Shown here piece after piece: positions 1 to 11,278 of a DNA stretch of 64,000 nt. Positions within the stretch are counted from its first letter, which is position 1; every line of letters begins with the position of its first letter. A program made the translations under genes and the position numbers. Source of the stretch: Benincasa hispida (lineage: Eukaryota > Streptophyta > Magnoliopsida > Cucurbitales > Cucurbitaceae); NCBI RefSeq assembly GCF_009727055.1, contig NC_052354.1, positions 50,207,600-50,271,599 of the forward strand. The letters are read 5' to 3'. Below the pieces are notes generated by a model, which saw only the letters and a list, made by a program, of their open reading frames with translations, was not told the DNA's origin and searched no databases.

Positions 1-1000
1 CTTAACAATCTCTATTTTCAAAAACATGTTAACATGTTTTGAATTTTTCTAAATCCTTTCCTACAATGGCTTTTTATATCTATGTTATACTTTCTCTTAA
101 TCCTAACTAAATATGTTTTAAAATTATTTTTGTGATTATTTTATTTTGAATTTTCAAATCTTATATTATATTATTTTTTCTAACTAACTTTTTATACATA
201 TATTAGATTTTTTTAATCATAACTAAATCATAGGGTTTTTAATTTTCTTTACAATTATCTTTATTATAATTTTGTTCTAAACGTGAAAGAGTAGAAAAAT
301 ATCTCATTTTTATTAATTAGTATTATTTTAAAACTTTGAATCATATTACTTTTTATTTTAAAGATTTTGATCGAAAGAATGGCAAAATAGAAATTCAATC
401 TTTAACCTTAAAATGTCCATTTTTAGTTAGAGTGTAACTAATTCTCCCATATTTGCTAATCCTGATTTTCTCTTAAATTATCTCTTACACTTTTCGAATT
501 TTAAAATATCAATGCAATTTTTTTCCAAATATTAGATTTGATGGTATCTTCAACTTTGAATTTTATTTTATCTAGTTTTCCAATTTTCATATTTTTTTTA
601 TTGGTTTTATTTTTTTTGTTCTCAATCGATGACAAGTCTACTTTTGAGGTTTGACTTGATCGATCAAATCCACCTATACATAGATGGAAGGCTCGAATTA
701 ATTGACCATCGACTGAGAGTTCAAGTCACAAAATATTCTTTCCAAAGTGATTCTCATCGAGCCATTGTGAAAAGGTAGATCGGGATCTTAAACCCATCTT
801 GACAAATTCGATCAAGAAAGGATATACCATCGTCGAATATTGTTTGTTTCTATTATGTTCATGAGATATCCACAATTGACATCAACACCACATCATAATT
901 GGATAGTAGTTTCAACTAAATATTTTTAATTGAGATTTTCATTATCCAATCTAAATTGGTCCAATTAATTAGATGAAGTCTTTATCATTCCCGTCCTCAC
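1..1000. other. AT-rich spacer, no gene seen
   Basis: Strongly AT-rich sequence with stops in all frames and no open frame of note. The section around 620-850 is slightly less AT-rich and resembles old transposon or intergenic sequence, but I could not assign it. Confidence 0.6.
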
Positions 1001-1226
1001 TTTTTAAACTGATATATTGGGTCTAAAACAAGAAAAAGTATTGTTAAAGAATTTTGGATAAGTTCAAGAGCGATTTAGATAATTTGGTTAATTGATTTTC
1101 AATTGCAGTGTATTTATTTTTAAATTGATATTTTGGGTCTAAAACAAGAAAAGAGTATTGTTAAAGAATTTTGGATAAGTTCAAGAGCGATTTAGATGGT
1201 TTGGTTAATTGATTTTCAATTGCAGT
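1001..1226. repeat. Tandem duplication, period 116 bp
   Basis: Two nearly identical copies lie head to tail. The anchor GGGTCTAAAACAAG recurs at 1019 and 1135, giving a period of 116 bp, and each copy ends in TTTTCAATTGCAGT. The copies differ by only a few bases, so the duplication is fairly young. The second copy ends at a T/A homopolymer run. Confidence 0.85.
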
Positions 1227-1738
1227 TTTTTTTTTAAAAAAAAAAAAAAGTTTAGTGTATTTGTTGAATGTAGCTTTGAAACCGATTACAATGTATTTGT
1301 AGGTCACATAAATATCTCACCGAAAGTGCCAAAAACTTTTGCAGGACCTTTTATGACTACAAAACCCTCATTCGAATTATAGGGCAACTAATTTTTTCCT
1401 TTGCATGTTTCTTTTATCGTAAATCTTTATTTTCTCCTAAAATATCTTTCATATTTTAAATTATAAAATCATATTGTTATTTTGTTTCAAATATCAAAAC
1501 TAAACCATTTTTTCAAATATAATTTTATTTATTTGTTTTGATTTAAATATTTTTCGACTTATTTTATGTTTTTGCATTTTTATTTTTAATTAGTTTGAAA
1601 AAAATTATACAATAAAATATCAACCCACAGCGTTCCACGCCCTCTCCCATCTTCTTTTCATGCCAATTGCTTCCTTAGAGTAGTAGAGCAAAGAGTGAAG
1701 GCAGACCAAACGCATTTAAAGTAGTAGTGGAGAGGGAA
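1227..1738. other. AT-rich spacer
   Basis: No gene recognised. Base composition becomes less AT-rich from about 1622 towards the possible coding remnant that follows. Confidence 0.5.
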
Positions 1739-2110
1739 TTATGGTTAAATGATAGGTTCATAGATAGTGATTTTATTTACGACAGCACCATTGTTAGGGG
1801 TTGAGGTTGACGACGGAACCTGTGTCGGAGGAGTTGAGATAGAAGAATATGAAATTGGAGTGATCACTGGTGGTTCCGAAGGAGCAATAAACAAGACGGT
1901 GGAGAAGAAGTTGAAGTCGAAGCCGAAGCTGGTGGTGAAGTTTTGGTGGAAGAAGAATGAGTCACACCCGACGGAGCAAGGGATGAAGACATAATTGAAG
2001 TCGAAGATGTCACCACTGTTGCTGAAGGGGCCGATTTCGGAAAGGAAAATGGCGGTGACTTGGTTGGAGAAGAGGTCAGTGCGGTGCTCAGAGCCTGACC
2101 AAGAGAGACA
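1739..2110 (-). pseudogene. Possible arabinogalactan-protein-like coding remnant
   Basis: On the minus strand this patch reads as a Ser/Thr/Pro/Ala-rich peptide with many SP, TP and AP dipeptides (for example SSPTKSPPFS and SPPASASTST), the composition of arabinogalactan proteins of the plant cell surface. The reading frame shifts once near 1880, where PPS in one frame continues as SEPPVITPIS in another. I see no start codon, signal peptide or C-terminal hydrophobic tail, so if the assignment holds this is a broken fragment. A plus-strand frame of 75 codons (1767-1994) covers the same DNA and is Glu/Lys/Val-rich without recognisable motifs; the two readings cannot both be right. Assignment rests on composition only. 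Confidence 0.2.
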
Positions 2111-2139
2111 CCAATGGTCCCTAGATGTTTGTTTTAATT

Positions 2140-2876
2140 ATAGTGTAATTACGACTATTTCTTAATAAGTCAATTGCAATCTCATTTGTATGGTTCAGGG
2201 TAGTTTAGAATTTTATAAATTCGTTTATTTTTATTTTTAATTCATTTTTCCATTTTTACGAATGAAATGTTTGATTTGCTATTTTTACAAATGAAAAGTT
2301 AAAATATATTATTCCTCCTGATAGCCTTAAAAAATGAATCCAACCCAACCCAAATATGTCATGTCATTTTTTCAAATTTTCGTTTCAAAGTAAAATGATC
2401 AGTTATTGAATTTAGATTTGCAACTCAATTCATTATATATTTTGAAAAGTTACATTTCATATATTTAAAAAATAAATGTTTCTAGGAATATTTGGATAAC
2501 AAATAATCGAAAAATAATTACAAATTTAAATAAAATTAAAATAAATATATGTATATGTAATTGTGTTACAAATAAAAAAAATTAAAATAAGTTTGAGTTG
2601 TTCAGTTCGATCCAAATTAACTCTAGTCGTAAATCCAATAATTAACCTAACCCATAATGTCTACACTTATTTCAATCAGTCGAGATCCATAATAAGTTAG
2701 TAGCCCAACTAGAATGTACATGTTAAGTTAGGTTGATCATATTCTCTGGGCCTTGAGATTTTTTTAACACCTTTAGGTTTAGTGACTAGACTTATGTAAA
2801 ACTTGAAAGTTGAGGAATCAAGTAGAGACAAATTTCAAAATTCAAGAACAAGATTTGTAGTTTAACATTTTTTTTA
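2140..2876. other. AT-rich spacer, no gene seen
   Basis: AT-rich sequence with no recognised coding or element structure. Confidence 0.55.
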
Positions 2877-3015
2877 AAGGCTAGATTATATAAAATACCC
2901 CTAACTTTGTACTTTGTATCAAGAATACTATTATCGTTAGGTTTTTATGGAAATTGCTAATGTTTTTGTGTATACCTTTGAACTTTCAAAAGTTTTTTAA
3001 AAAAATACCCTTGTT
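2877..3015 (-). repeat. MITE-like block, inverted copy
   Basis: Begins AAAGGCTAGATTATATAAAA and continues with an ACAAAGT-type motif and short A-runs with ATACCC. Its reverse complement matches 6775-6897 well, including AGGGGTATTTTATATAATCT against AAGGGCATTTTATACAATCT, and matches 5240-5375 more weakly. It is either one end of a larger foldback element or an independent copy of a small AT-rich repeat. Confidence 0.6.
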
Positions 3016-3193
3016 CCTTTAAAAAAAAAAAAAATACTCTCATTGTCAATACCGCTTACTTCAATTGGGATATCTATACTATAAAAAAAGAACAATAACA
3101 ATTGAAGCCCCGAGAGTTAAATGTTTTAACAATGTTGTGCGTTAGTAACAGAGTGTATATCAATAGTCAAATACCAAGAGAACTTAGAACTTA

Positions 3194-4938
3194 GGGGGTG
3201 TTTGGCTCACCAACATGACTTGAGTTAGTATAATATACCAACTCATTGTTTGGCCCACCAATTTTAAATGTTGGTGGGGTTGAGTTGGTATATTTTACAA
3301 ACTCACCCCAACTCTCCTTTTCTTCCAATATTTTGAATGACTTCACCCATTGACCACTGTCACATTTCATGAACTAACTTTGGACTTCGACAACTACCTC
3401 CGATGAAAACTCCGACGACTAACTCCAGGCTCCGACAACCATCTCCGATGACAACTTCGACGACGGAATCCAGGATCTGACAAACCACCTTCGATGATAG
3501 TTCCGACGACTAACTCCGGGTTTCGATAACCTTCGCGCGACCAACTCCAACAACCAATTCCGAGCTCCGGTAACCACCTCCGTTGACTCAACTTTGAAGA
3601 CCACCTTCGTGCTACCAACTCCGATGACCAATTTCAAGCTCCGACAACTACCTCCGACTTCAAACTCCAATGAAAAACACATTTAATGACCACCTTTGAA
3701 CGAGCAATTTCAATGACCCACTCGGGGCTTCGACAACCACCTCCGACAACAAACTTCGACAACCAACTCTAATACCACCTTCATGCGATTCACATTCGGG
3801 CTCCGACAACCACCTTTGACTACAAATCTCTGACAAAAAACATCTTTGATGATCAATTTCGACGACTACCTTCATCCGACCAACATTGGGATTTGAAAAA
3901 CACATCCGATGACAAACTTCAACAACCAACTCCAATACCACCTTCAACGACCAACTTTAGGATCCGACAACCACCTCCAACTACAAACTTTAGTGAAAGC
4001 ATCTTCGACAACCACCTCCGACTATTATGAGATTGATAATTGTTAAAGTATGTTGTAGGGTTGTTGATTATATTAAAAAAATATTATTTTGTCTACATTA
4101 AGTACAATATTTATACGTAAAAAATTGTAAAAATTATTTTTTATTTAATTGAATTCACATATCAAATGAGTGTTAAGAATATTTAGACGAAAAGTAATAT
4201 GTAGTTAAAAAGTATGTAACATATTAAAAAAAAAACATAAAATGAGAATTTTTTTCTTGGAATGTTTTCCATCAAGAATTAGTGAAAAATAGAGACTTGT
4301 TCTCTGATAATTCTTCAAATTTAAAGGAATTGAAAATGAAATTATTGAAGAAATGTGGTGACATTCCATTGACTGTTAAGATGATGAGAGAGATTTATTT
4401 TATTTTTTTTTAAAAAAAAAGAACTCATTACATAGTAAAAGTATAGAGCAACAACATGAAGAATAAGAAAAAAAAAAGAAGATGATAATGAAATTCATGG
4501 AAAAAAAAATAGGAATCAAAAGTTTTGACTTCTCTTTGGTTCCTCATTTTATTTAATTATATTTCTACAATAAATGTAATGAGTTAATTGTTGTTCATTG
4601 ACCAATAAAGAAAAAAAGAAAGAAAGAAAAGTTTTAACAATTAAAAGTAAAAAAAATGCAATCTATATTTTATTCAAACAAAGATAGGTAAAATTACTGA
4701 ATAAAAAAGTTACAAAACAAAAATAGTAAAAGTATATTACTTAGAGTTCAAGAAACTGCACCAGATATCCCAGACATATGAACTCATACTCAACCTTACA
4801 CCCTAAACATAAACATATGAACTCAAGCCAAATAACTCTGCACCCCAAACACAGACATGTAAAATCTAGAGATATATAAACTCTACAGACATATGAACTC
4901 CAGACATCCTATCTCAACTCAGTGCCCCAAACAGCCTC
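3194..4938. mobile_element. PIF/Harbinger-type non-autonomous DNA transposon
   Basis: The left end is GGGGGTGTTTGGCT and the right end, reverse-complemented, is GAGGCTGTTTGGGGC, an imperfect terminal inverted repeat of about 15 bp. It is flanked by TTA at 3191-3193 and TTA at 4939-4941, the target-site duplication expected of the PIF/Harbinger superfamily. The 1745-bp interior has no transposase frame. It is filled by a minisatellite (about 3374-4022) and AT-rich DNA. The subterminal parts both carry ACTCAAC/GAGTTGA-like motifs. Superfamily call is inferred from TIR and TSD alone. Confidence 0.7.
3374..4022. repeat. CTCCGAC-type minisatellite
   Basis: About 650 bp of imperfect short units built on CTCCGACAACCACCTCCGA and AACTTCGACAACCAACTCC. 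The phrase CTCCGACAAC or a close variant recurs many times at irregular spacing of roughly 35-85 bp. The repeat is GC-rich against its AT-rich surroundings and leaves several minus-strand frames open for up to 95 codons. Those frames are repeat artefacts, since overlapping frames are open together. It lies wholly inside the Harbinger-type element. Confidence 0.8.
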
Positions 4939-5239
4939 TTAAATGTTTGACAATTTTGTATTTGGGATATTTTAATTTTAAAATTTTGTGAGATTTTATG
5001 TTTAACTTGCTAAAAAAATTAGTGTAAGAATTGGACAAATAAGAGAAAAATGGAAGTATCTATAAGGGAAAAATGCGGTCATTTAAATAATTTGTTTCGA
5101 ATTTGGTTATTTTCAAACTCATGAAAATTTCTAACAAATTGATTATTGTCTGTAGGTACATTCTTAAAATATTTTATTTTGAAATTTGAGTTATTTTTGC
5201 AATGAGGTATTAACAATTTATATTCATAAACTAATATTA

Positions 5240-5375
5240 AGGGTATTTTTTATTTTTATTTTTTTAATTGAAGGATTTTTTTTATACTTTTGAAAATTCA
5301 ATGGTATTTTTTAAACAAAATTGATGGATGGATAAAATGCATGTTTTTGGACATTGTTCTTGATACTTTTCTCTA
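5240..5375 (+). repeat. MITE-like block, second copy
   Basis: AAGGGTATTTTTTATTTTTA, a stretch with ACTTTTGAAAATTCAATGGT, then TTCTTGATAC. This is the same order of motifs as the reverse complement of 2877-3015, but less well kept. Confidence 0.4.
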
Positions 5376-5399
5376 GTAAAAGACATCAATTTAGTGTTA

Positions 5400-6090
5400 T
5401 TTCCCCCCTTAAATGGTATTAATTGGATAAATGACTAAGTATGAGTCATTTGGCTAGCTAAAGCGTGTTATGAGTGATTTTGGCTGATTATACGAACTAT
5501 ACAATAAATATTGACTGTTTTGCAGATTTTGTCATTGATGTGCTTGCATCGCCTAAAATGATGTGCCAGCAATGAAGCTTTAATATTATAGAATCATGCC
5601 CAATCTTCTGAAGTTGTTATTTCCTCGGTCAATAGTTGTTGGTCAACAATGAAATTACCTGGGAGTCCTTCTAGACGTAAAATTCGACCATTTCTCAACC
5701 ATTTTGGTCTATATAAAGGAGTGGATGCCTCATTTTTCAACCATTTTCAAAATCCATCAGTTCAAAGGATAGACCTCATCGCTCCACCCAGAAGTTCTTC
5801 AAGAACGAGAGTTCCACTTGAGAACCCTAGGTTTAGATCATCTCTACCTTATGAGAATGAGTGTAGAGAAAGGATTCGACCTTGAGAGAGGTGAATCCGA
5901 CCTAGAGAGTGCTATGAGTGTGAGGTTGATTCAGTGGAGTCTTGTTATGTACATTATCCAACATGACTTTAGTTATATTTTCGCACTTTGTCATTTCCTT
6001 TGTTTTTCCTTTGAAACATTGATATTGTAACCATGACTTTTGAATAAATGAAATCCATTCATTCTTTATTAGTTATGAGTTAAATTTCAA
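5400..6090 (+). other. Possible LTR or transcribed fragment with TATA box
   Basis: A less AT-rich stretch with a strong TATA-like motif CTATATAAAGG at 5709-5719. About 50-330 bp downstream come short open frames (78 and 70 codons) without recognisable motifs, then AATAAATG near 6042 as a possible polyadenylation signal. This layout resembles the U3-R-U5 region of an LTR, but no matching partner was found in the window. No gene function can be assigned. Confidence 0.3.
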
Positions 6091-6099
6091 AGGGATTTA

Positions 6100-6774
6100 G
6101 TCATGTGGATATCTTAAAATATTATGGCTGATGTTAATGCATCTTTTTCTACTTTGATTTATACATTTACGTTGTTAATTTTAATAACAATGTGTTAAGT
6201 AGAATTAACTACTTAACATACTATTGGAGTCTTAATGCTGAGAAGGTTGGGATATAAATTGATTTCATAAAGAAATACTAGACTATGAGCCTAAAGATAA
6301 GACTGCGATGTATGCTTATAGATAAGGTACATCATAGGATAGAGAATTGCATGAAAATGATAAGATTCAGTTAGTTATAGAGATATAGGTCTAACGACTT
6401 AGGCTCCTAAAGGAGCTTGATACAAGATTGAATAGGAAATGTTTTCTGTCTATGTTAAGTCATTGTCGATCTAACGCGGTCACATAGCTCAAGGCATAAT
6501 GCCCTTTTGGTTGAAGCTAGACTTGTTTACTGTTTTTATTCAGCATTCATTTCAACCATCACTTATTTTACTTGGTTACCATCGGTTTCGTTGTTTACAT
6601 TGCTTAACAACAAACTAAACATATCAAGTCTCATGGGATACAATACCTGAAATGCTCCCAAGTTTTATTACTCATTAATAATGTATACCTACACTAGACC
6701 ATTCTTGTTTATATTTTTATCACACATACACATTTGGTCAATAAAAAAACACTAACAATCTTTCTTTTAATGGT
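6100..6774. other. Spacer, no gene seen
   Basis: No usable open frame and no element ends recognised. Confidence 0.45.
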
Positions 6775-6897
6775 AAGGGTATTTTTTAACCTTTTTTTTT
6801 TTTTGCAAGTTTAAGTGTATTTTTTAAACTTTTTAAAGTTTGGGTTGTTTGACACAAATTACAAAGTTCAAGGGCATTTTATACAATCTAGCCTTTT
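6775..6897 (+). repeat. MITE-like block, third copy
   Basis: Contains AAGGGTATTTTTTAACC, a T-run, GACACAAATTACAAAGTTCA and ends TATACAATCTAGCCTTTT. It is the inverted counterpart of 2877-3015. Confidence 0.6.
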
Positions 6898-7104
6898 AAA
6901 AATACACTTTTGATTAAATGGTTGTTTTCGTATATAGCAAATAGGCAAATTATGTATGTTATGATGTATTAATCAGTAATCTATATTGTACAAAAGAGTA
7001 TAGGGGTTTAAATACAAAGAATACAGACCAGACCAAAAATAGGACCTAAAATCTCTTTTTAACAACCTAATTTACACAGTAAACGTCCACATCCTCCCTC
7101 AAAC

Positions 7105-8143
7105 TCAAGGTGGCAAGGTAGAAACCAACTTGAGTTTGTTAAGCAACCGATGGAAGCATCCAAATGACAACGCTTTGGTGAAAATATCAGTTGGTTGCTC
7201 AATAGTGGAAATATACCATAAAAGAAGAATTTTACTTAGGAGATGATGATGAACAAAGTGGCAGTCATCCTCAATATGTTTGGTACATTCATGAAATACA
7301 TCATTGTGAGCAATTTGGATGGCACTACAATTGTCATAGTGAAGTATAGTTGCATATTGCTGAGGAACTCTCATATAAACAAGAAGCCAACGAAGCCATA
7401 ATAAATCTGATGTAGCATCATCCAGAGCGTGGTACTCATATTCAGTACTAGAACAAGAGATAATACGCTGTCTCTTACTCCGCCAAGAAATGAGAGAGTC
7501 CCCTAGGTAGAAACATTCATTCGAGGTAGAGCACCTATCAGTAGGATCACCAGCTCAATCAGCATCAAAGTAGCCAGATAATACCAAGGTCGATTGCAAA
7601 GAAAACTAAAGGTTGTGCCCTATGGTACCCTTGACATAGCAAAGAATACAGAGGACAATAGTAAAATGAATGGTCAACTATGAACTGACTAACAATATGA
7701 ACGACATATGCAATGTCTAGATTAGTTACTGTCAGATAAATAAGGCTACTAACAAGTCAATGATAAAGATTGACATCTTAGTGGAATCCCATCAGACGGA
7801 GTCAAGCGAACACTGAGATCAAGTAATGCTGGTGTTATGGTAAAGTTAGTGATGCCTGAGTCAGCCAATAGATCAGAGACATATTTTGCTTGAGACAACA
7901 AATAACCAACAAAGCTTATTGACATTTCAAGACCAAGAAAGTAATTAAGTAAACCCAAATCTTTCATCTCAAAGTATTCAGTTGAATGATGGTAGAATTG
8001 AAAGTCGCAAACTAAGCTTGTAGAGCCTAGTTTAAACCATACAATGCACGACGAAGTAAACACACTTTTTGGGGTGGAAGAGAAATACCTGGCGGTGGTT
8101 GCATGTATACTTCCTCATATAAGACCCTATTAAGTAAGGCATT
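7105..8143 (-). pseudogene. Copia pol remnant: C-terminal RT and RNase H
   Basis: Read on the minus strand from 8143 downwards. EEVYMQPPPGISLPPQKVC is followed by LLRRALYGLN, then the RT segment FEMKDLGLLNYFLGLEMS and LLSQAKYVSDLLADSGI. RNase H follows with SWRSKRQRIISCSSTEYEY, the ILHYDNCSAIQIAHN motif carrying a conserved Asp, and PTDIFTKALSFGCFHRLL at the end. Several stops and frame changes separate the pieces, so it cannot make a working polyprotein. It would have made cDNA from the element's RNA in the cytoplasm. It ends at the 8-bp target duplication of the hAT element at 8144-8151. Confidence 0.85.
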
Positions 8144-8423
8144 CTTGACATTAGGGTTGGTAATGGGACCGAGGCGGGGCGGGAGAGAGTTCCCCATCCC
8201 TGTCCCCGCCATTTGAAGGCGGGACAGGGCGGAGATTCCCTGTCGGGAAAATGGGTCCCCGCAGGGACCCATTCCCCATTTTCCCTTTTGTTTTCCCATG
8301 AGAACTCCCCCCTCCCTTCCCCCCAAAAAAAAATCCTATTTGGATTGAGCTTGGACACTTTAATTGGGCTTAGATTGGGTTAAATTAAAAACTAGGCTAA
8401 ATGTAAAAAGTTAAATACCTAAT

Positions 8424-10568
8424 TGAAGGAACTCGTTTTACAGAGATCTTTGAGCGGAAGCGGAACGTCCAATTTTTTTTTTTTTTTTTTTTTTATTGAA
8501 AACTGAATTTACAATAAACATACAAGATATGCATTCATAAACAAATTACAACATGCTTTTTACAAGGAAAAAAGGATTCAAAAGATATCACCTTAAAAGA
8601 ACCTTTCTTCATGTATATCCCTTGAACGGTCATGAACCTCGAACTCAGCAACTTCATGATGACCTTCTTCAAGAACTTCACGAACCAAATAAATTAGACA
8701 CAACCACAGTGAGCCTTTGGTATTCTCAGGGTTAGAACCCAAGAGTGGTGGGCTCTGACTATTTTGGTTTGGAGGATTTATTTGAGTTTGGAGGAGGAAG
8801 AAGATTGAAGAAGACAAAATGTTTTTGTGAAAAACTCTATCATATAAACAATCTCCAATTGTGTAGTAGTTTTGTCGTGTGTCTTAGAAGGAAGAAAAGA
8901 AATTAATTTCTTTTATTTATTCTTGCCACAAAACCAAATAACCACCAACTAAGGTGGTTGGAGAGAAAAAAATGAATTTATTATTCAAAATAATAAAATA
9001 ATATAAATAAATATGATAACTACCAACTATGATATTATATTATATTATATAACCACCAACTAAGGTGGTTGGAGAGAAAAAAATGAATTTATTATTCAAA
9101 ATAATAAAATAATATAAATAAATATGATAACTACCAACTATGATATTATATTATATTATATAACCACCAACTAAGGTGGTTGGAGAGAAAAATATCACAT
9201 TATATTTATATTAAACTATATGTTATATCAAATATAACACATAACCTATAGTTTTAATATTGTATCACATACAATATAAACTATAGTTTATTTTCTCTAT
9301 TTCATGGCATTTAATATAAATCATATTTATATTAAATTTAACAATTATGAATCTCATTCAAATATTTATTTCCTCCAAATAAACTATAATGTATCAAATA
9401 CATTATAACAATTATATCATATATAATTGAATCAATATATAATTAAATTCCCTCTTATTAATTTGAGCAATTCAAATTAACCCAAAAACTTATTCTCAAC
9501 TAAATCCCTTTGAGCTACCACGGGGACCTTATGGACCTATACCTTGAAGCTCCAACGGTACGTGAATAATTAATTAAACTCTTTAATTACATTATCCACC
9601 ATCCGTTAACTATCGGACACTCCATTAAAAATCGACAGCTGCACTCTTCGCACCATATATATATTTCTTTGTCCATTAGATATAACCAATCAACAGTATG
9701 ATGACCCTTCACTAATTGCTCGTAAGTACATTTGGGCCAAATTACCGTTTTGCCCTTGTAGTTACATTTAACTTCTTAAGTACCACTGATCCCTCTAATG
9801 AACAATAGATCATAGTCCCACTATGATTAAACCCCTATCGGGCCAGGAGATGGTGTGGTGCCACATTGTTCAAGACTCGGAATCAGCCCTTAAGGGAGCA
9901 ATTTATCTACTTACCCTTTCTTTAGGGAAGGAGTGAATTTCATCTTGTGTAGATGAGTTCCTAGTTCCTTAATCAAATGAATCCCCAAAATGGTAGGCTT
10001 GTTGAGTCGGCGATCTGGCCACTCTCACCTATACAAATCAAAGGACCGCCTTCATAGGCAGGAGTTCACAACTCACTCAAGATTAAGGTCATGTTGCCTA
10101 TGGCCATCCTGTGAAATGAAAGTGTCTGTTATGAACGGTGTTATATAATGAGACTAAATATTTCGTGGTTCGGTCTTATACAAACTCCTTTGTATAGAAT
10201 ATCCCTGCTTGCATGTCTAATACATGAATGATTAGGATCAGATCATTTGTAGCACTTTACAACAATTGTAACACCTACAAAGCGGGCCATACTCGTAGTG
10301 TCACCAGGATAAGGTACTCACCTTATCCATATACTACAGACCATTTAGGTTATCATTTAAACATGCACCTGTATGTCTCCATATACATGTTTAAGTTACA
10401 ATGATAACCTTGGATGTTAGCTTATTGGTTTGTGGTTAATGCAACTAAAATATCACATATTTTATAGACAAGGTGAATAAATATCATATATCATTAATCA
10501 CATAAGAGTTTGTTCATACAGAGTTTACAAACTATAAGACTCTACGAGATTTAGAGCATCAACCCCAA
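8424..10568 (-). mobile_element. Solo LTR, family 1
   Basis: The left end TGAAGGAACTCG is the reverse complement of the LTR 3' end CGAGTTCCTTCA. The right end CATCAACCCCAA is the reverse complement of the LTR start, although the usual final ACA is altered. It matches the LTRs of the Copia at 33485-46611 through most of its length, including the AAACTATAG blocks, the CCATTAGATATAACCAATCA region and GTTTACAAACTATA near the end. No internal retrotransposon sequence adjoins it, so it is a solo LTR left by recombination. No clean 5-bp target duplication was found. Confidence 0.75.
8940..9195. repeat. Tandem repeat of 111 bp inside the solo LTR
   Basis: AACCACCAACTAAGGTGGTT starts at 8940, 9051 and 9162. 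The first two 111-bp units are identical as far as I can read, and the third is cut off after about 30 bp. Each unit starts with a small hairpin (CCACC...GGTGG) and continues AT-rich. Sister LTRs carry one unit, so this is a local expansion or an assembly duplication. Confidence 0.85.
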
Positions 10569-10673
10569 TTTACGCCTTATCCCCGATTTGACCCTATCCG
10601 CGGTCAAGTTGAGGATTCCTCACCCCGATCGAGGTGGAGCCCCACGAAAAATTTTGCCAACCCTACTTGATAT

Positions 10674-11271
10674 CTATTTGAAGGAGAGGCCACTGCTTGA
10701 CAGCAACAACTGCTAAGAGACTCCGAACAGATGTCATCTCTGCCATAGGAGAAACCGTCTCTTCATAGTCGATGCCATACTCTTGAGAATATCCTTTCAC
10801 CACAAGTCGAGTCTTATATTGTTTGATAGAACCATCAGAGTGAGTCTTGATCTTGTAGACCCACTTGCAACCAATGGGTCTTTTACCATGGGGCATATCA
10901 ACATAGTTTTATGTATGCATCTTTTCTAAAGCTTGGAGTTCTTCATTCATTGTTTGCTGCCACAAAGGGTTAGTACTTGCCTTATAAAAGGCAGGTTCAA
11001 TCAAGGAAACGATAAAGGAAAAACAATGAAAATCTTGAAGATGAATGAGAGGTGCCCTTACTTGAGTGGATGACCGAATAAGAGAAGCAAACAGGTTCAG
11101 GTTCAACAGTTGAGACATAAGTTGATCGGGATTGGCAGAGACTGGTCCAGATTGCTCAAGCTCAGTATCATGAACGGACTCAGATGAAGGAAAAAGATCG
11201 ATAGAAACATTAGTCAGAAAGGGACGGAAACTTGAGAGAGAAGAATGAAAGGATGAGAGGTTGGAGAACAT
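10674..11271 (-). pseudogene. Copia pol remnant: linker and RT N-terminus
   Basis: Minus strand. The frame 11271-10909 carries the low-conservation linker and ends in a typical ALWQQTMNEELQALEKMHT-like stretch. After a stop the RT start follows with CKWVYKIKTHSDGSIKQYK, TRLVVKGYSQEYGIDYEETV and SVRSLLAVVAVKQWPLLQID, the first Asp of the RT palm. It joins the fragment at 7105-8143 across the hAT insertion. It is non-functional. Confidence 0.85.
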
Positions 11272-11278
11272 AGTATGT

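Larger units (their letters stand above)
8152..10665. mobile_element. Small hAT-type element inserted in Copia RT, split by a solo LTR
   Basis: Ends are TAGGGTTGG at 8152 and CCAACCCTA ending at 10665. They are flanked by CTTGACAT (8144-8151) and CTTGATAT (10666-10673), an 8-bp target duplication with one mismatch, as expected for hAT. Only about 370 bp belong to the element. The remaining 2145 bp are the solo LTR at 8424-10568. The left arm is GC-rich (GGCGGGGCGGG, CCCTGTCCCCGCC), unlike all surrounding DNA. On the minus strand the Copia RT reads QIDIK up to one border and resumes NALL beyond the other, which confirms the insertion. Confidence 0.82.
6919..11278 (-). mobile_element. Ty1/Copia retrotransposon (first stack), broken
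   Basis: Minus-strand Copia pol. In element order: the linker before RT (10909-11271), the RT N-terminus (10674-10896), an insertion, the rest of RT (to about 7749) and RNase H (7105-7600). A purine tract (CTTGAGTTTGAGGGAGGATG on the minus strand, about 7090-7112) marks the 3' end. A short 3' LTR may follow at about 6919-7077, but its boundary is uncertain. The plus-strand LTR starting at 11279 cuts the element off, and no integrase or gag was found beyond it. It is a different lineage from the Copia elements at 23-59 kb, with RT motif EEVYMQPPPG against EETIYMVQPEG there. Confidence 0.8.

Noticed and set aside
3394..3947. Overlapping minus-strand open frames of 74-95 codons
   Set aside because: They are open together in several frames because the minisatellite lacks stops. 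Composition follows the repeat, and no protein motif is seen.
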